This document shows positions 11,542 to 19,011 of a stretch of 20,729 bases of DNA, piece after piece. The notes under the pieces are model-generated. The model did not search any database and was not told the DNA's origin. It was given only the letters and a program-made list of their open reading frames with translations. Location of the stretch: NCBI GenBank assembly GCA_964514055.1, contig CAZEPB010000029.1:1-20729 (forward strand), read 5' to 3'. The position numbers were made by a program, and so were the translations under genes. The stretch is from SG8-32-3 sp964514055 (GTDB lineage: Archaea > Thermoproteota > Bathyarchaeia > Bathyarchaeales > Bathycorpusculaceae). Every line of letters starts with the position of its first letter. Position 1 is the stretch's first letter.

Positions 11542-13572
11542 CTACCACGTGTCACTGTCCAAAACCCGTTTTATGAGCTCCAGATACCGTTCTGCGCAGT
11601 TCTCTTTTGAGAAATCTTCAGCGTTTACTCGGCAAAGCTTAGGGTCTATGCTGTCAAGCATTCCAAGGCATCCAAGCATTTCAGGCACGTTTTCCGTGAC
11701 GAATCCGGAGAGCGTATCAGCGATTACTTCGGGAACGGCTCCGCTGTTCGTGGCTATCACGGGTGTTCCGCAGGCATTAGCTTCAATAAGGTTTAACCCA
11801 AAAACCTCTGAATACTCAGACAGCAATGGACTAACAAGCGCTTTAGCATTCTGGAGATAATGGACTTTTAGGTCATGTGAAACCTCGCCCATGTACTTGA
11901 TTTGTTTGCCGTCGCATCTGCGCATAACTTCCATGACGAAACCTGGGTCTTCAACGTAGCGGTCGGACCCCATTAAAACGCCTTTCACACCTGCTTTCCT
12001 GCATAAGTCTATGAATTGTAGAGCGCCCTTATAATAGCTCATCCGCGACAGGTACACGAGATAGTCTTGTTTCTCTTCCTGGAACGGGTACAGCTCTAGG
12101 TCTATTCCGTTGTAACAGTTGTGAACAACGATATCATTGGCTATAAAACTTGAATTTGTTGTAGTTAGGTCATAAACGTAATCAATATTATAATCGACTT
12201 CAATTGAACTTATGCGTTCAAGTGAGAGTTGAGTTCTTTGATTCGCCTTTCGATCTGATGTTCTTCTTCTGTAGTTAATGACTCCCATGGTCGTTGCAAT
12301 CTTATTTTGCAAAATTTGATTAAAAGTTCTGCTTGTTCTTTCTTTGCTATTAGATAAGGAGCAAGCCTTTGGAGAAAAGGCAACATTCTCACTCCATCTA
12401 TACGAAACCGCAAGATTTGACGCCTTTGAGGGATCAACACACCTTTGTGATATGTTGGAGGTTGTTCCAAATAAGATTTTATTCCTACTTTGTCCTTGAG
12501 AAAGGATTGAATTTTCGGATCCGAATTGGCTATGCCCAACACAGGAGTCAACATTCCACGGCGGGAAGATTTTACTATAGTTAAGTGTCCTTCCCCATCT
12601 ACTAAGCCAGCTAAGTAACCCCAGTCGCGCTCTTTTAACCTCGGAATTTTTATGAACCTTGGCTTGATTACTGCTACGAACAACCGTTTTAGTTTTAAGC
12701 GTTTTGCCATGGACTTTATTGCCTTCTTTGTATGTGGTTTTAGTTTGTCCTCCAACTCGTCCCATGCGCTTTCGGGATATTTTGCTAGTAATATCTGCTT
12801 TTGCTCTTTTGTCCAAGGAGTTGCTTTCATTTCTGTTCCGCATAGTACATACATAGTCGCTTATTCTTAAGTCTTTTGCTTTAATCCAACCGCGAAGCGT
12901 TAAAACTAGATGATCGGGAGTAAGCCTTAGAGTAGATTTTTTTGTTTTGATACAAAGTAAATAATCGGTATATGGCTCAAAACGCTGGTAACCCATTATC
13001 AAATTTGGATATTTTATTCCTTGTAAGGAAGGAGAAAGTTTACGTTTAACTATTTCTTCAATTGGGATTTCTCCCTCATCTGTCGCAATCATTGTTTCAG
13101 GCGGCAAACAGTATTCCGCGTCGGTTTGGTAGATCGTTTTGATGTAGTCTCTGTGGAACTTTGAGACGCCGCAGAGGCAGGGCTTATCAACTGGCGGCTT
13201 GTTTCCCCAAGGGCGTAAACCGTGAAGTACGTGTATGATTTTCGTTTCAGGATGTTCTTTTTTGTATGTGTATGCCCATGCTTGCCAAGTGTGATCTAGC
13301 ACCACATCAAAGTCTTTGAGAACTCTCTGGTATTTCTCGTAGGCTGCCTGCTCGGGGTTACTGAACGAGGGTTGCTCACACTCGAAAACTGTAACATTTG
13401 AGTTAGTCCAGCGTTCTTTGAAAGCCCCCGTGCTTCCCACGGCAGCGATAAGAGTTACTTCGTGTCCTTTTGCGTCAAGAGCCTGAGCTATGCAGGCGGC
13501 AACTTCTTCGAGGCCGGCGTAGCCTCTGCTTGGAGAAGTAAAAACCATCGTGCTAATTATTCCAATTTTCAT
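11542..13572 (-). CDS. GT4-family glycosyltransferase interrupted by an intein
   Basis: The 676-aa precursor starts MKIGIISTMVFTSPSRGYAG, the first Rossmann strand of a GT-B enzyme. Intein residues 155-485 interrupt it; the spliced enzyme would be 345 aa, normal for GT4. The C-terminal half has the EX7E-type nucleotide-sugar motif around EVFGLNLIEANACGTPVIAT and the acceptor-domain start DYLVYLSRMSYYKG. It would transfer a sugar from an NDP donor at the inner membrane face or in the cytoplasm. Its ATG overlaps the TGA of the radical SAM gene (ATGA), so it is coupled to the glycan operon. An intein in a glycosyltransferase is unusual, since most sit in DNA-metabolism enzymes. Confidence 0.88.
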   Translation of the reverse strand: MKIGIISTMVFTSPSRGYAGLEEVAACIAQALDAKGHEVTLIAAVGSTGAFKERWTNSNVTVFECEQPSFSNPEQAAYEKYQRVLKDFDVVLDHTWQAWAYTYKKEHPETKIIHVLHGLRPWGNKPPVDKPCLCGVSKFHRDYIKTIYQTDAEYCLPPETMIATDEGEIPIEEIVKRKLSPSLQGIKYPNLIMGYQRFEPYTDYLLCIKTKKSTLRLTPDHLVLTLRGWIKAKDLRISDYVCTMRNRNESNSLDKRAKADITSKISRKRMGRVGGQTKTTYKEGNKVHGKTLKTKTVVRSSNQAKVHKNSEVKRARLGLLSWLSRWGRTLNYSKIFPPWNVDSCVGHSQFGSENSILSQGQSRNKILFGTTSNISQRCVDPSKASNLAVSYRWSENVAFSPKACSLSNSKERTSRTFNQILQNKIATTMGVINYRRRTSDRKANQRTQLSLERISSIEVDYNIDYVYDLTTTNSSFIANDIVVHNCYNGIDLELYPFQEEKQDYLVYLSRMSYYKGALQFIDLCRKAGVKGVLMGSDRYVEDPGFVMEVMRRCDGKQIKYMGEVSHDLKVHYLQNAKALVSPLLSEYSEVFGLNLIEANACGTPVIATNSGAVPEVIADTLSGFVTENVPEMLGCLGMLDSIDPKLCRVNAEDFSKENCAERYLELIKRVLDSDTW
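12118..13110 (-). mobile_element. Intein in the glycosyltransferase
   Basis: Residues 155-485 (331 aa) of the precursor. Splicing residues are all present: Cys155 as first residue in CLPPETMIATDEGE, a TxxH block at 218-221 (LTPDHLVLT), the terminal VVHN with His484 and Asn485, and Cys486 as first C-extein residue. The segment before the end (SIEVDYNIDYVYDLTT) is a typical HINT block. Between blocks B and F, the in-frame sequence (residues about 240-453) is a Ser/Arg/Lys-rich filler, because the endonuclease is encoded in another frame there. Confidence 0.88.
12210..12854 (-). CDS. LAGLIDADG homing endonuclease nested in the intein, +1 frame
   Basis: Frame of 214 aa from ATG 12854, or ATG 12830. 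Residues about 13-55 (PWTKEQKQILLAKY onward) look like a Myb/SANT-type helical DNA-binding domain. Residues 78-92 (WGYLAGLVDGEGHLT) are the LAGLIDADG helix and catalytic acid; I see only one such motif, so it probably acts as a dimer. It overlaps the intein frame completely, one base out of register. Removing four bases (TGTA) from the TATGTATGTAC stretch near 12845-12855 and adding one A in GCATAAG near 12210 would fuse it in frame with both intein halves, reading SDYVLCGTE and LNAISSIEV. So a normal intein-endonuclease seems to have been split from its host frame by two compensating indels. Confidence 0.82.
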   Translation of the reverse strand: MYVLCGTEMKATPWTKEQKQILLAKYPESAWDELEDKLKPHTKKAIKSMAKRLKLKRLFVAVIKPRFIKIPRLKERDWGYLAGLVDGEGHLTIVKSSRRGMLTPVLGIANSDPKIQSFLKDKVGIKSYLEQPPTYHKGVLIPQRRQILRFRIDGVRMLPFLQRLAPYLIAKKEQAELLIKFCKIRLQRPWESLTTEEEHQIERRIKELNSHLNA

Positions 13573-14941
13573 TTAAAGGTTATCCCCTTTTCTTTGTACT
13601 TGAATCTTCTTTCTAAAGCCTCTCTCAATATCAATCCATCCTCAAAAGCAAGCTTAGACGTTGAAACAGGCGTCGGGTCCCACGCTTCTGTGCCTGCGCC
13701 CTTGNNNNNNNNNNNNNNNNNNNNNNNNNNNNNNNNNNNNNNNNNNNNNNNNNNNNNNNNNNNNNNNNNNNNNNNNNNNNNNNNNNNNNNNNNNNNNNNN
13801 NNNNAAGCTTAGACGTTGAAACAGGCGTCGGGTCCCACGCTTCTGTGCCTGCGCCCTTGTAAGCTTCATAAACTTTTTTCTTGTCGAATTGTAGGTCGAA
13901 GCGTTCTGGATGTGAGTATATCCGGCTGCCAGGATAGGGAACTAGCATCGTAAAATCCCACTCTGAAACATATGGCTCCATCTCTTCGCAGAAACGCCAC
14001 GTCTGCTTTAACGTCTCCTCACTTTCTCCTGGCAGCATAACAATCACTGCAGCCTTAACGCGGACGCCTAAATAGTGTAGCAGCTTTATGGCTTTCTTGT
14101 TTGCTGCAACTGTGGTTCCTTTGTTGATGTTCTTCAGGATTTGGTCGCTGCCGCTTTCGATTCCAAGCAGAATCTCATATAAACCGTTTTCAGAAGCCTG
14201 AAGCAGCAGCGCCTTGTTACGTAGTATAAACCTGCTGTTCCCGAATGCGCGCCATGTGAAACCCATTTGACCCAAAATTTTGATTATTTTCTCATCACGT
14301 TTGGGAAAAGTGAAAAATTCATCATCATAAATCTGGACCGCGCTAAACCCAAGGTCCCTTATTTGCTCCAGATCTTCTTGAACCCATTTTAACAGGTGAT
14401 AACGTGTTACGGACATTACGCGAGAGCAAAAGGCACAGCGTCCCCAAGCACAGCCTAACGCAGTCATCATACTAGTTGCGGGTTGTCCATTGATCTTGAA
14501 ATTGTATTTCTTCAAGTCTAGGCATGTGCGGTCAGGGTGCGGTGCCTCATCTACATCCAAGAGCCAGCCAGAAGCAATTAGTTTATCCTGCAATATCCGT
14601 GGTATAGCCTCTTCTCCATCACCTACGCTTACTGCGTCAAAACCTGCGTCTAAGCATTCATAGGGCATCAGAGTGGCATGTGGACCTCCTGCGATCACTT
14701 TCTTGGCGCCATCTTTCTTTAACCGTTCCAGGATTTCCGTGCATACTTTGAAGTCCGGAGTAGTTACGCTTATGCCGTGCACATCAGCTTCAACGAATTC
14801 GTAGCCATCCGCGAAATCTAAGACTTCAACTTCCCAGCCCAGGCTTTTGAACACCGCGGCAGCCGCCAAAATTCCAAGCGGCGGAAGCGCTTTCTGTTCA
14901 AACAGATATGGGCGTGGAGGGGCGATTAAGACTGCTTTCAA
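13569..14941 (-). CDS. B12-binding-type radical SAM enzyme, interrupted by a false gap
   Basis: Residues 1-125 form the cobalamin-type Rossmann domain (LKAVLIAPPRPYLFEQ, then GGPHATLMP and GDGEEAI). The radical SAM core follows with Cys164, Cys169 and Cys172 (CAWGRCAFC, the CX4CX2C variant), binding a 4Fe-4S cluster. Later motifs include IYDDEFF and LLGIESGSD. The preferred start is TTG 14941, overlapping the TGA of the epimerase (TTGA); TTG 14953 is another option. The gap at 13705-13804 and a 55-bp duplicate are artefacts: dropping 155 bases gives one frame of 405 aa from TTG 14941 (409 from 14953) that ends LERRFKYKEKGITFK and overlaps the next ATG. Likely modifies a sugar, lipid or peptide in the glycan pathway; substrate unknown. 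Confidence 0.85.
13650..13859. other. 55-bp duplicated contig end around a 100-N gap
   Basis: Bases 13650-13704 and 13805-13859 are identical and flank 100 N. The two contigs therefore overlap by 55 bp and the gap does not exist. Collapsing it restores the radical SAM frame exactly (1,242 - 12 bases from the two possible starts, both divisible by three). The apparent C-terminus after the gap in the raw frame is false. Confidence 0.9.
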
Positions 14942-15870
14942 GGTGTGTCCCAATAGTTTAAATTGTTTTTGAGCCAGTCGTAGGTTATTTGGATGCCTTC
15001 TTCAAGACTGATTTTAGGTCGATAGCCAAGTTCATTCTGCGCTTTTGAAATATCCAGGAAAGTTCGCATTCCCTCTTCGCCAGGGCGATAGTGAAAATCA
15101 GGGTCAAAGACTATTTCGCCTTTTTTAAGAACACGAATAATAGTCTGCGCAAGTTCCAGCATACTTGTTTCTTTTCCGCTTCCCATGTTGTAGAGTCCTC
15201 GTCCATCATGCTGAATTAGAAGACCTAAACCTTCCACAAAGTTTCCAATGTAGTTTATGTCCCTGGTTGGATGTACAACAGTGTAATCGCTTGGAAAACG
15301 CAGCGGCTTACCATGAATCACGTTCCACAGGAAACGAGCAACAACTTGCTCACGGGGATTACTTCTTGGACCGTAACCCATTCCTGGACGAGCAACGACC
15401 CAGTTTACACCTTTAGCATTCTGTGTGATTACGTCTCCTGAAACCTTGCTTGCCGCATAAGGACTGTCCGGCTTGAAACTCTGAACCTCTTTGCACGGAT
15501 AAGAGTCGGCTTTACCATAGATCACTTCTGACGACACATAAATAAACTGATCCAAATTAAGCAGCTTAGCCATCTCAAGCATGTTTATTGTGCCAGCTAC
15601 ATTAATCTGGAAAGTTCCAACCGGATTAACATTACTCGCGTCAACGCGAGCTTGCGCAGCGAAATGAACCACTCTGCTAGGATTTTCTTTGAAGAAAACC
15701 TCGCGGAGCTCATTTAGCCTTAAAATGTCGGCTTGATAGTATCTTACGTGTGAGAACTTTTCCTTCGGGGGGTTCCAGTCAACACCGACAAGCTCATATT
15801 TTTCATGGAAGTGTTCACAGAACGATGTTCCAGCAAAGCCGGAAGTACCTGTTACAAGAATCTTAACCAT
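14938..15870 (-). CDS. NAD-dependent sugar epimerase/dehydratase (extended SDR)
   Basis: ATG 15870 follows GGAGGT; the frame before it is noise. Length is 310 aa. Residues 3-13 (ILVTGTSGFAG) carry the GxxGxxG NAD site. The catalytic pair is YxxxK in SPYAASKVSGD near 140, with the preceding SSEVIYG strand supplying Ser/Thr. PGMGYGPRSNPREQV is the usual sugar-nucleotide loop. This is the UDP-glucose 4-epimerase / GDP-mannose 4,6-dehydratase superfamily; the exact sugar is not clear. It would supply a nucleotide sugar to the neighbouring transferases. Its TGA overlaps the radical SAM start. Confidence 0.88.
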   Translation of the reverse strand: MVKILVTGTSGFAGTSFCEHFHEKYELVGVDWNPPKEKFSHVRYYQADILRLNELREVFFKENPSRVVHFAAQARVDASNVNPVGTFQINVAGTINMLEMAKLLNLDQFIYVSSEVIYGKADSYPCKEVQSFKPDSPYAASKVSGDVITQNAKGVNWVVARPGMGYGPRSNPREQVVARFLWNVIHGKPLRFPSDYTVVHPTRDINYIGNFVEGLGLLIQHDGRGLYNMGSGKETSMLELAQTIIRVLKKGEIVFDPDFHYRPGEEGMRTFLDISKAQNELGYRPKISLEEGIQITYDWLKNNLNYWDTP

Positions 15871-15871
15871 T

Positions 15872-16084
15872 TTAAGCGACCTCCAAAATTTCAATTTTGT
15901 CTTCAAGATTTTCTAAATGTTTCATAAGAATATATGCGTATCCGCAGTGCCCACAGTCGATATGGCTCTGGTGAAAAGCGTCTGGATGCCCGATATAGCC
16001 TTCAAAGTTTAACTTGGTTATAATATTCTTACTGCTACAACGTGGACAAATAGATACCAAGGGTTTAATTTTTTTGATAGGCAT
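15872..16084 (-). CDS. Small zinc-ribbon protein, 70 aa
   Basis: Starts at ATG 16084, three bases after the glycosyltransferase stop. Two Cys pairs (CPRC near residue 13 and CGHC near 44) plus His residues between (HQSHIDCGHC) form a treble-clef or zinc-ribbon site. The last third is an acidic helix (LENLEDKIEILEVA). It sits inside the glycan operon. Its final codons contain the ribosome binding site of the epimerase. A zinc-binding adaptor or regulator role is inferred. Confidence 0.78.
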   Translation of the reverse strand: MPIKKIKPLVSICPRCSSKNIITKLNFEGYIGHPDAFHQSHIDCGHCGYAYILMKHLENLEDKIEILEVA

Positions 16085-16087
16085 TAC

Positions 16088-17146
16088 TTAAGCGACCTCT
16101 CTATCTTTCAGTTTTTCGTAGAGGCTGATATAATTTTGGGCAGCCACGCTTCGATCGAAGCGCTCCACGGCTATTTTCCTACATGTTTCTCGTGATATCA
16201 CATCAATGTTCTCTATGGCAATCAAGTATTCTTTATCATTGGCGCAGACGAAACCGTTAGCGCAGTCTTTGATTATTTCTGGAAGTGCACCAAGGTTTGA
16301 ACATATCACGGGACAGCCGCAGGCCATCGCTTCGATAAGCACTAGCCCGAACGGCTCTTGACTTTCCGAGGGAAAAATCAGCGCTTTAGCGTTCCTATAA
16401 AGTTCCCGTTTAAACTCGTTGCCATAGGGCTCTTTCGCTTCTTCCACAATCTCGATTTTGGCTCCATTCTCATTCGCCTTTTTGATGAGCTCGCTATACT
16501 TCACTCCGTAAACTTCATGCTCCAAGATCGCCTTTTTACGAAGTAAAACCTTTAAAGGCACATCTGCCTTCGTAACAAGTTTTATCGCCTTAGCCATGCC
16601 CTTGTACGGCGTAGGCCTGCCAACCCACAGCAAGTAATCGCTTGGGTCACTGAGGTTAGGAGTATAGAAAGATGTGTCGCAGGCCCAAGGGATAATGTGT
16701 ACTTCATTTTCCTCAAATCTTTTAGGGATAGGAATGTCAAAATCAGACTTCTCCCAAGGTGTATCCTTAAATTGTGACGTGGCCGTAACTACCAATTCCT
16801 TCCATTTGCTGCTACCGACAATCATGTTCCACGGACGACACCTAGGCCACATCGTCACGACCCCGTTAATGACGTTGAACAGTTTTTTCGCGTGCTCACG
16901 GTGAAACCAGTAAATTTGCTCCGCAACCAAGTGGTTGTGAGAACAATCTATGATGAAGTCACTTTTTAGAATCTCATCCTTGTAAACCTCATACACTTCG
17001 TATTCAGCGGCTAAGTTAATGGAGCCGTAGGTTCCACGAATATAACGCAGAAAACCGCCTGTAGGGCACTTGCTACCAGGAGCCCCATAAAGCGTAACTT
17101 CATGCCCAAGCTGACCGAACGCCTCCGCCAAATCCCAAAAAAACAC
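16088..17146 (-). CDS. GT4-family glycosyltransferase lacking its N-terminus
   Basis: The frame opens with GTG 17146 (MFFWDLAEAFGQLGHEVTLY). A normal GT4 has about 20-25 more residues with the first beta strand and the glycine loop before this helix; they are absent and a stop (TAA) lies 24 bases upstream. The rest is complete: second-domain start YLLWVGRPTPYKGM near 190 and the EX7E motif in EPFGLVLIEAMACGCPVICS. Length is 352 aa. The missing end is replaced by a hairpin and a homing endonuclease gene. It may be non-functional or may lack only part of the acceptor site. It lies at the head of the operon that leads to the zinc ribbon, epimerase, radical SAM and intein genes. Confidence 0.8.
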   Translation of the reverse strand: MFFWDLAEAFGQLGHEVTLYGAPGSKCPTGGFLRYIRGTYGSINLAAEYEVYEVYKDEILKSDFIIDCSHNHLVAEQIYWFHREHAKKLFNVINGVVTMWPRCRPWNMIVGSSKWKELVVTATSQFKDTPWEKSDFDIPIPKRFEENEVHIIPWACDTSFYTPNLSDPSDYLLWVGRPTPYKGMAKAIKLVTKADVPLKVLLRKKAILEHEVYGVKYSELIKKANENGAKIEIVEEAKEPYGNEFKRELYRNAKALIFPSESQEPFGLVLIEAMACGCPVICSNLGALPEIIKDCANGFVCANDKEYLIAIENIDVISRETCRKIAVERFDRSVAAQNYISLYEKLKDREVA

Positions 17147-17157
17147 TTCTCTTTTGG

Positions 17158-17180
17158 ATGATTAGGAGTTACCTAATCAT
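17158..17180. other. 9-bp stem hairpin between endonuclease and truncated GT
   Basis: ATGATTAGG and CCTAATCAT pair perfectly around a five-base loop. It lies 10 bases after the endonuclease stop and 12 bases before the GT start. It may be a terminator for the endonuclease transcript or an end of the inserted unit. Confidence 0.5.
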
Positions 17181-17189
17181 TCTCCATAG

Positions 17190-17999
17190 CTAATTGGGGG
17201 GGCAGAATAGGTGGTAGTTGATATTACAGATATTTTCACAATTCGATTCCTCCTTTAATTTATTTAGAAGCTTAATTTTGTTATTAAGTTCACGGTCCCA
17301 TATAACAATACATGCCCAGCCGAACGCTTTAAAACGTTCTATTCGCTGTTTTTCTTCTTCTTTTTCATGCCATTTTCTACCAAAAAGTTCATAGCAAACT
17401 AATTTTCCAGTGGAGTCAATAAAATCTGGATTCATATTACCTATCCATATACCACCATTGCCAACGTATTTCACTGGAAGACCGATGCTCTTTGCAAAGT
17501 CACTAAAAGCGCTTTCGAGCGACGTTGGACGCGCTGAAGAAAGACACCTTCGTCTGTAATCTGGGTCAGAAGCAAATCTCTTTTTTACAGTAGCACTAAT
17601 TTTTGCGTCTGTAGCCCTCTTTAGAATGGGGTCAACACGATTTAAGGGCACCCTACCTTTTGCGGCTAACCTTTGTTTTTTTCTAATTTCCATAGCTCTC
17701 TTTTGACCGTACAGCTCAGTATATGTTTTGCCTGTTCGTTTATCAGGCTTCACTTTTTGAAAGTGACTACCTTTTCGCGCATTAATGTTTTTTTGTCTAA
17801 AAGAAGGAGAACGCCACAGTCTTTGCATAGTAATTGATGATGATGTACTTATTTTTTTCTTAGCTTTTTTGGTATGATGCCAACCTGTAGGTCTTGGAGG
17901 TTTTGAACATTTATGCCATCTAATATGGCCTGCTAAGGAAGCTGCAGAACTAAATGTACTATCACAATAGGGACATTTATAGAGAGCCGCAGTTTTCAG
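17190..17999 (-). CDS. Zinc-finger / VSR-like (EDxHD-type) homing endonuclease
   Basis: The catalytic part resembles very-short-patch-repair-like homing enzymes: TSLESAF near 159 (acid), NPDF near 190, YELFGRKWH near 203-211 with Glu204 and His211, and IVIWDREL near 233. The frame is open and protein-like well upstream of ATG 17828, with a C2H2 finger KCPYC...H.RWH at residues 8-29. The best start is CTG 17999, eight bases after GGAGG, giving 269 aa (MKTAALYKCPYCDSTFSSAA); this non-ATG start is inference. The middle (residues about 60-150) is very basic. It has its own A/T-rich promoter region shared with the divergent 18067 gene. It stands exactly where the GT gene loses its 5' end. Confidence 0.78.
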   Translation of the reverse strand: MKTAALYKCPYCDSTFSSAASLAGHIRWHKCSKPPRPTGWHHTKKAKKKISTSSSITMQRLWRSPSFRQKNINARKGSHFQKVKPDKRTGKTYTELYGQKRAMEIRKKQRLAAKGRVPLNRVDPILKRATDAKISATVKKRFASDPDYRRRCLSSARPTSLESAFSDFAKSIGLPVKYVGNGGIWIGNMNPDFIDSTGKLVCYELFGRKWHEKEEEKQRIERFKAFGWACIVIWDRELNNKIKLLNKLKEESNCENICNINYHLFCPPN

Positions 18000-18038
18000 G
18001 TTTTTCAGCCTCCGAATGGTTTTGTATGTTTATGCTTT

Positions 18039-18060
18039 AAGCTTAAATATTTATTGTTAA
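18039..18060. promoter_or_regulatory. Divergent A/T-rich promoter region
   Basis: AAATATTTATTG and TTAAATATAAA stretches between 18039 and 18066 can serve TATA boxes for the 18067 plus-strand gene and the 17999 minus-strand gene. An ATG 18067 start would be leaderless or nearly so. Confidence 0.4.
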
Positions 18061-18066
18061 ATATAA

Positions 18067-18387
18067 ATGAATATGAATATGGTTGAGTGCTCTTGTGGAA
18101 GAAAGTTCATGCAAGGAACAGATTATGAGCTACACTATCAACAAAATCCGGGTCATAAACCTAAAAGATTTTATTGGGAGGAAAAAACAAAAAAAGGAGT
18201 AAGCAGAAGAATAAAAGGCGCCGGCACGCCTAAATTTAAAACTTTTGTTCCAGTTTATGTATGCCGGATTTGCGGCTATGAAGAACTCGAGGAAGCTTAC
18301 AAAGAAGAATGCTGTCCAAAATGTGGATATCCACTTCTTAAAATTATGAAAAAGGTGCATCACTCGAAGGTTAACTCTCCCACCTGA
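18067..18387 (+). CDS. Small double zinc-finger protein
   Basis: Protein of 106 aa. ATG 18067 or the ATGs at codons 3 and 5. Residues 8-29 (CSCG ... YELHYQQNPGH) form a C2H2-like site. Residues about 67-91 form a C4 ribbon (CRICGYEELEEAYKEECCPKCG), rubredoxin-like in spacing. The middle is basic (KTKKGVSRRIKG). It is transcribed away from the homing endonuclease and ends 17 bases inside the convergent methyltransferase. It may be a nucleic-acid-binding protein that came with the same insertion; that is inference. No named family. Confidence 0.75.
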   Translation: MNMNMVECSCGRKFMQGTDYELHYQQNPGHKPKRFYWEEKTKKGVSRRIKGAGTPKFKTFVPVYVCRICGYEELEEAYKEECCPKCGYPLLKIMKKVHHSKVNSPT

Positions 18388-19003
18388 AAGTGTTACAGAA
18401 CCCGTTTTCTTTCTCGAGACAAATTAACCAATTAAACCATGTGTGTCCTTGGTGTGTTGCTTCGGGTTCTTTTCTGTAGGCTATAACTTCCATATTTAAT
18501 TGCTCAATAAGCCTTTTGATGTAGTCATCTGTGAATTGCCAGATGTGATAGGCGTGTGGTAGTTTTTCTTCACTTATGCCGCGTATCCATTTGCCTTCGA
18601 AAGGTTTGTAAGACCTCATGTACTCTTCTTTAGTCGAGTAGCCTAAACGGGTTAGCTCTTCCTTAGCACGTTTCAAGCCTAACTCGATGTGTTGACCTGG
18701 CGCACCAAGCCTCCATTCTTCAAAGATTGTGAGAACAAGCCTTCTAGCGACTCTTTTTGCTTCCGTAAGCATCTGCAATGGATCGACAGCGTGTTCAAGA
18801 ATATCTCCTAAGACCGCAGTTCTGAAAGCGTTTTCTTTGAAGGGCAAATGATGAGCATCTGCTTGAACACTATATTTGTGTTTCCACTTATCTAAGTCGA
18901 GACATACGGTTTCCTCTTCGTTGAACCCCGCCGCATTTTCTCCAGAACCAACATCTAAGAGGGGGGAAATGACGTATTGCCTTTGAAAGTCTAAGCGCCC
19001 CAT
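18371..19003 (-). CDS. Class I SAM-dependent methyltransferase
   Basis: ATG 19003 is preferred over TTG 19006. Length is 210 aa. Residues about 15-26 (LLDVGSGENAAG) are motif I for SAM, VCLDLD near 33 motif II, and LGDILEHAVDPLQML near 65 the UbiE/Methyltransf_11 motif. The later part is longer and aromatic-rich (YHIWQFTDDYIKRL) and may bind the substrate. Such enzymes in glycan clusters methylate sugars or lipid carriers; the substrate is not visible. It follows the GT-A gene by eight bases. Confidence 0.85.
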   Translation of the reverse strand: MGRLDFQRQYVISPLLDVGSGENAAGFNEEETVCLDLDKWKHKYSVQADAHHLPFKENAFRTAVLGDILEHAVDPLQMLTEAKRVARRLVLTIFEEWRLGAPGQHIELGLKRAKEELTRLGYSTKEEYMRSYKPFEGKWIRGISEEKLPHAYHIWQFTDDYIKRLIEQLNMEVIAYRKEPEATHQGHTWFNWLICLEKENGFCNTFRWES

Positions 19004-19011
19004 CAAATCAC

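Noticed and set aside
13631..13704. C-terminus of the radical SAM protein as read directly after the N gap (ending LLLRMD).
   Set aside because: It is read in the wrong frame because the gap is false; the collapsed sequence gives a different, gene-coupled end.
17147..18066. A group I intron holding the VSR-like endonuclease.
   Set aside because: No 5' exon of the glycosyltransferase is visible upstream and I could not identify core helices by eye, so only a 5' truncation is claimed.
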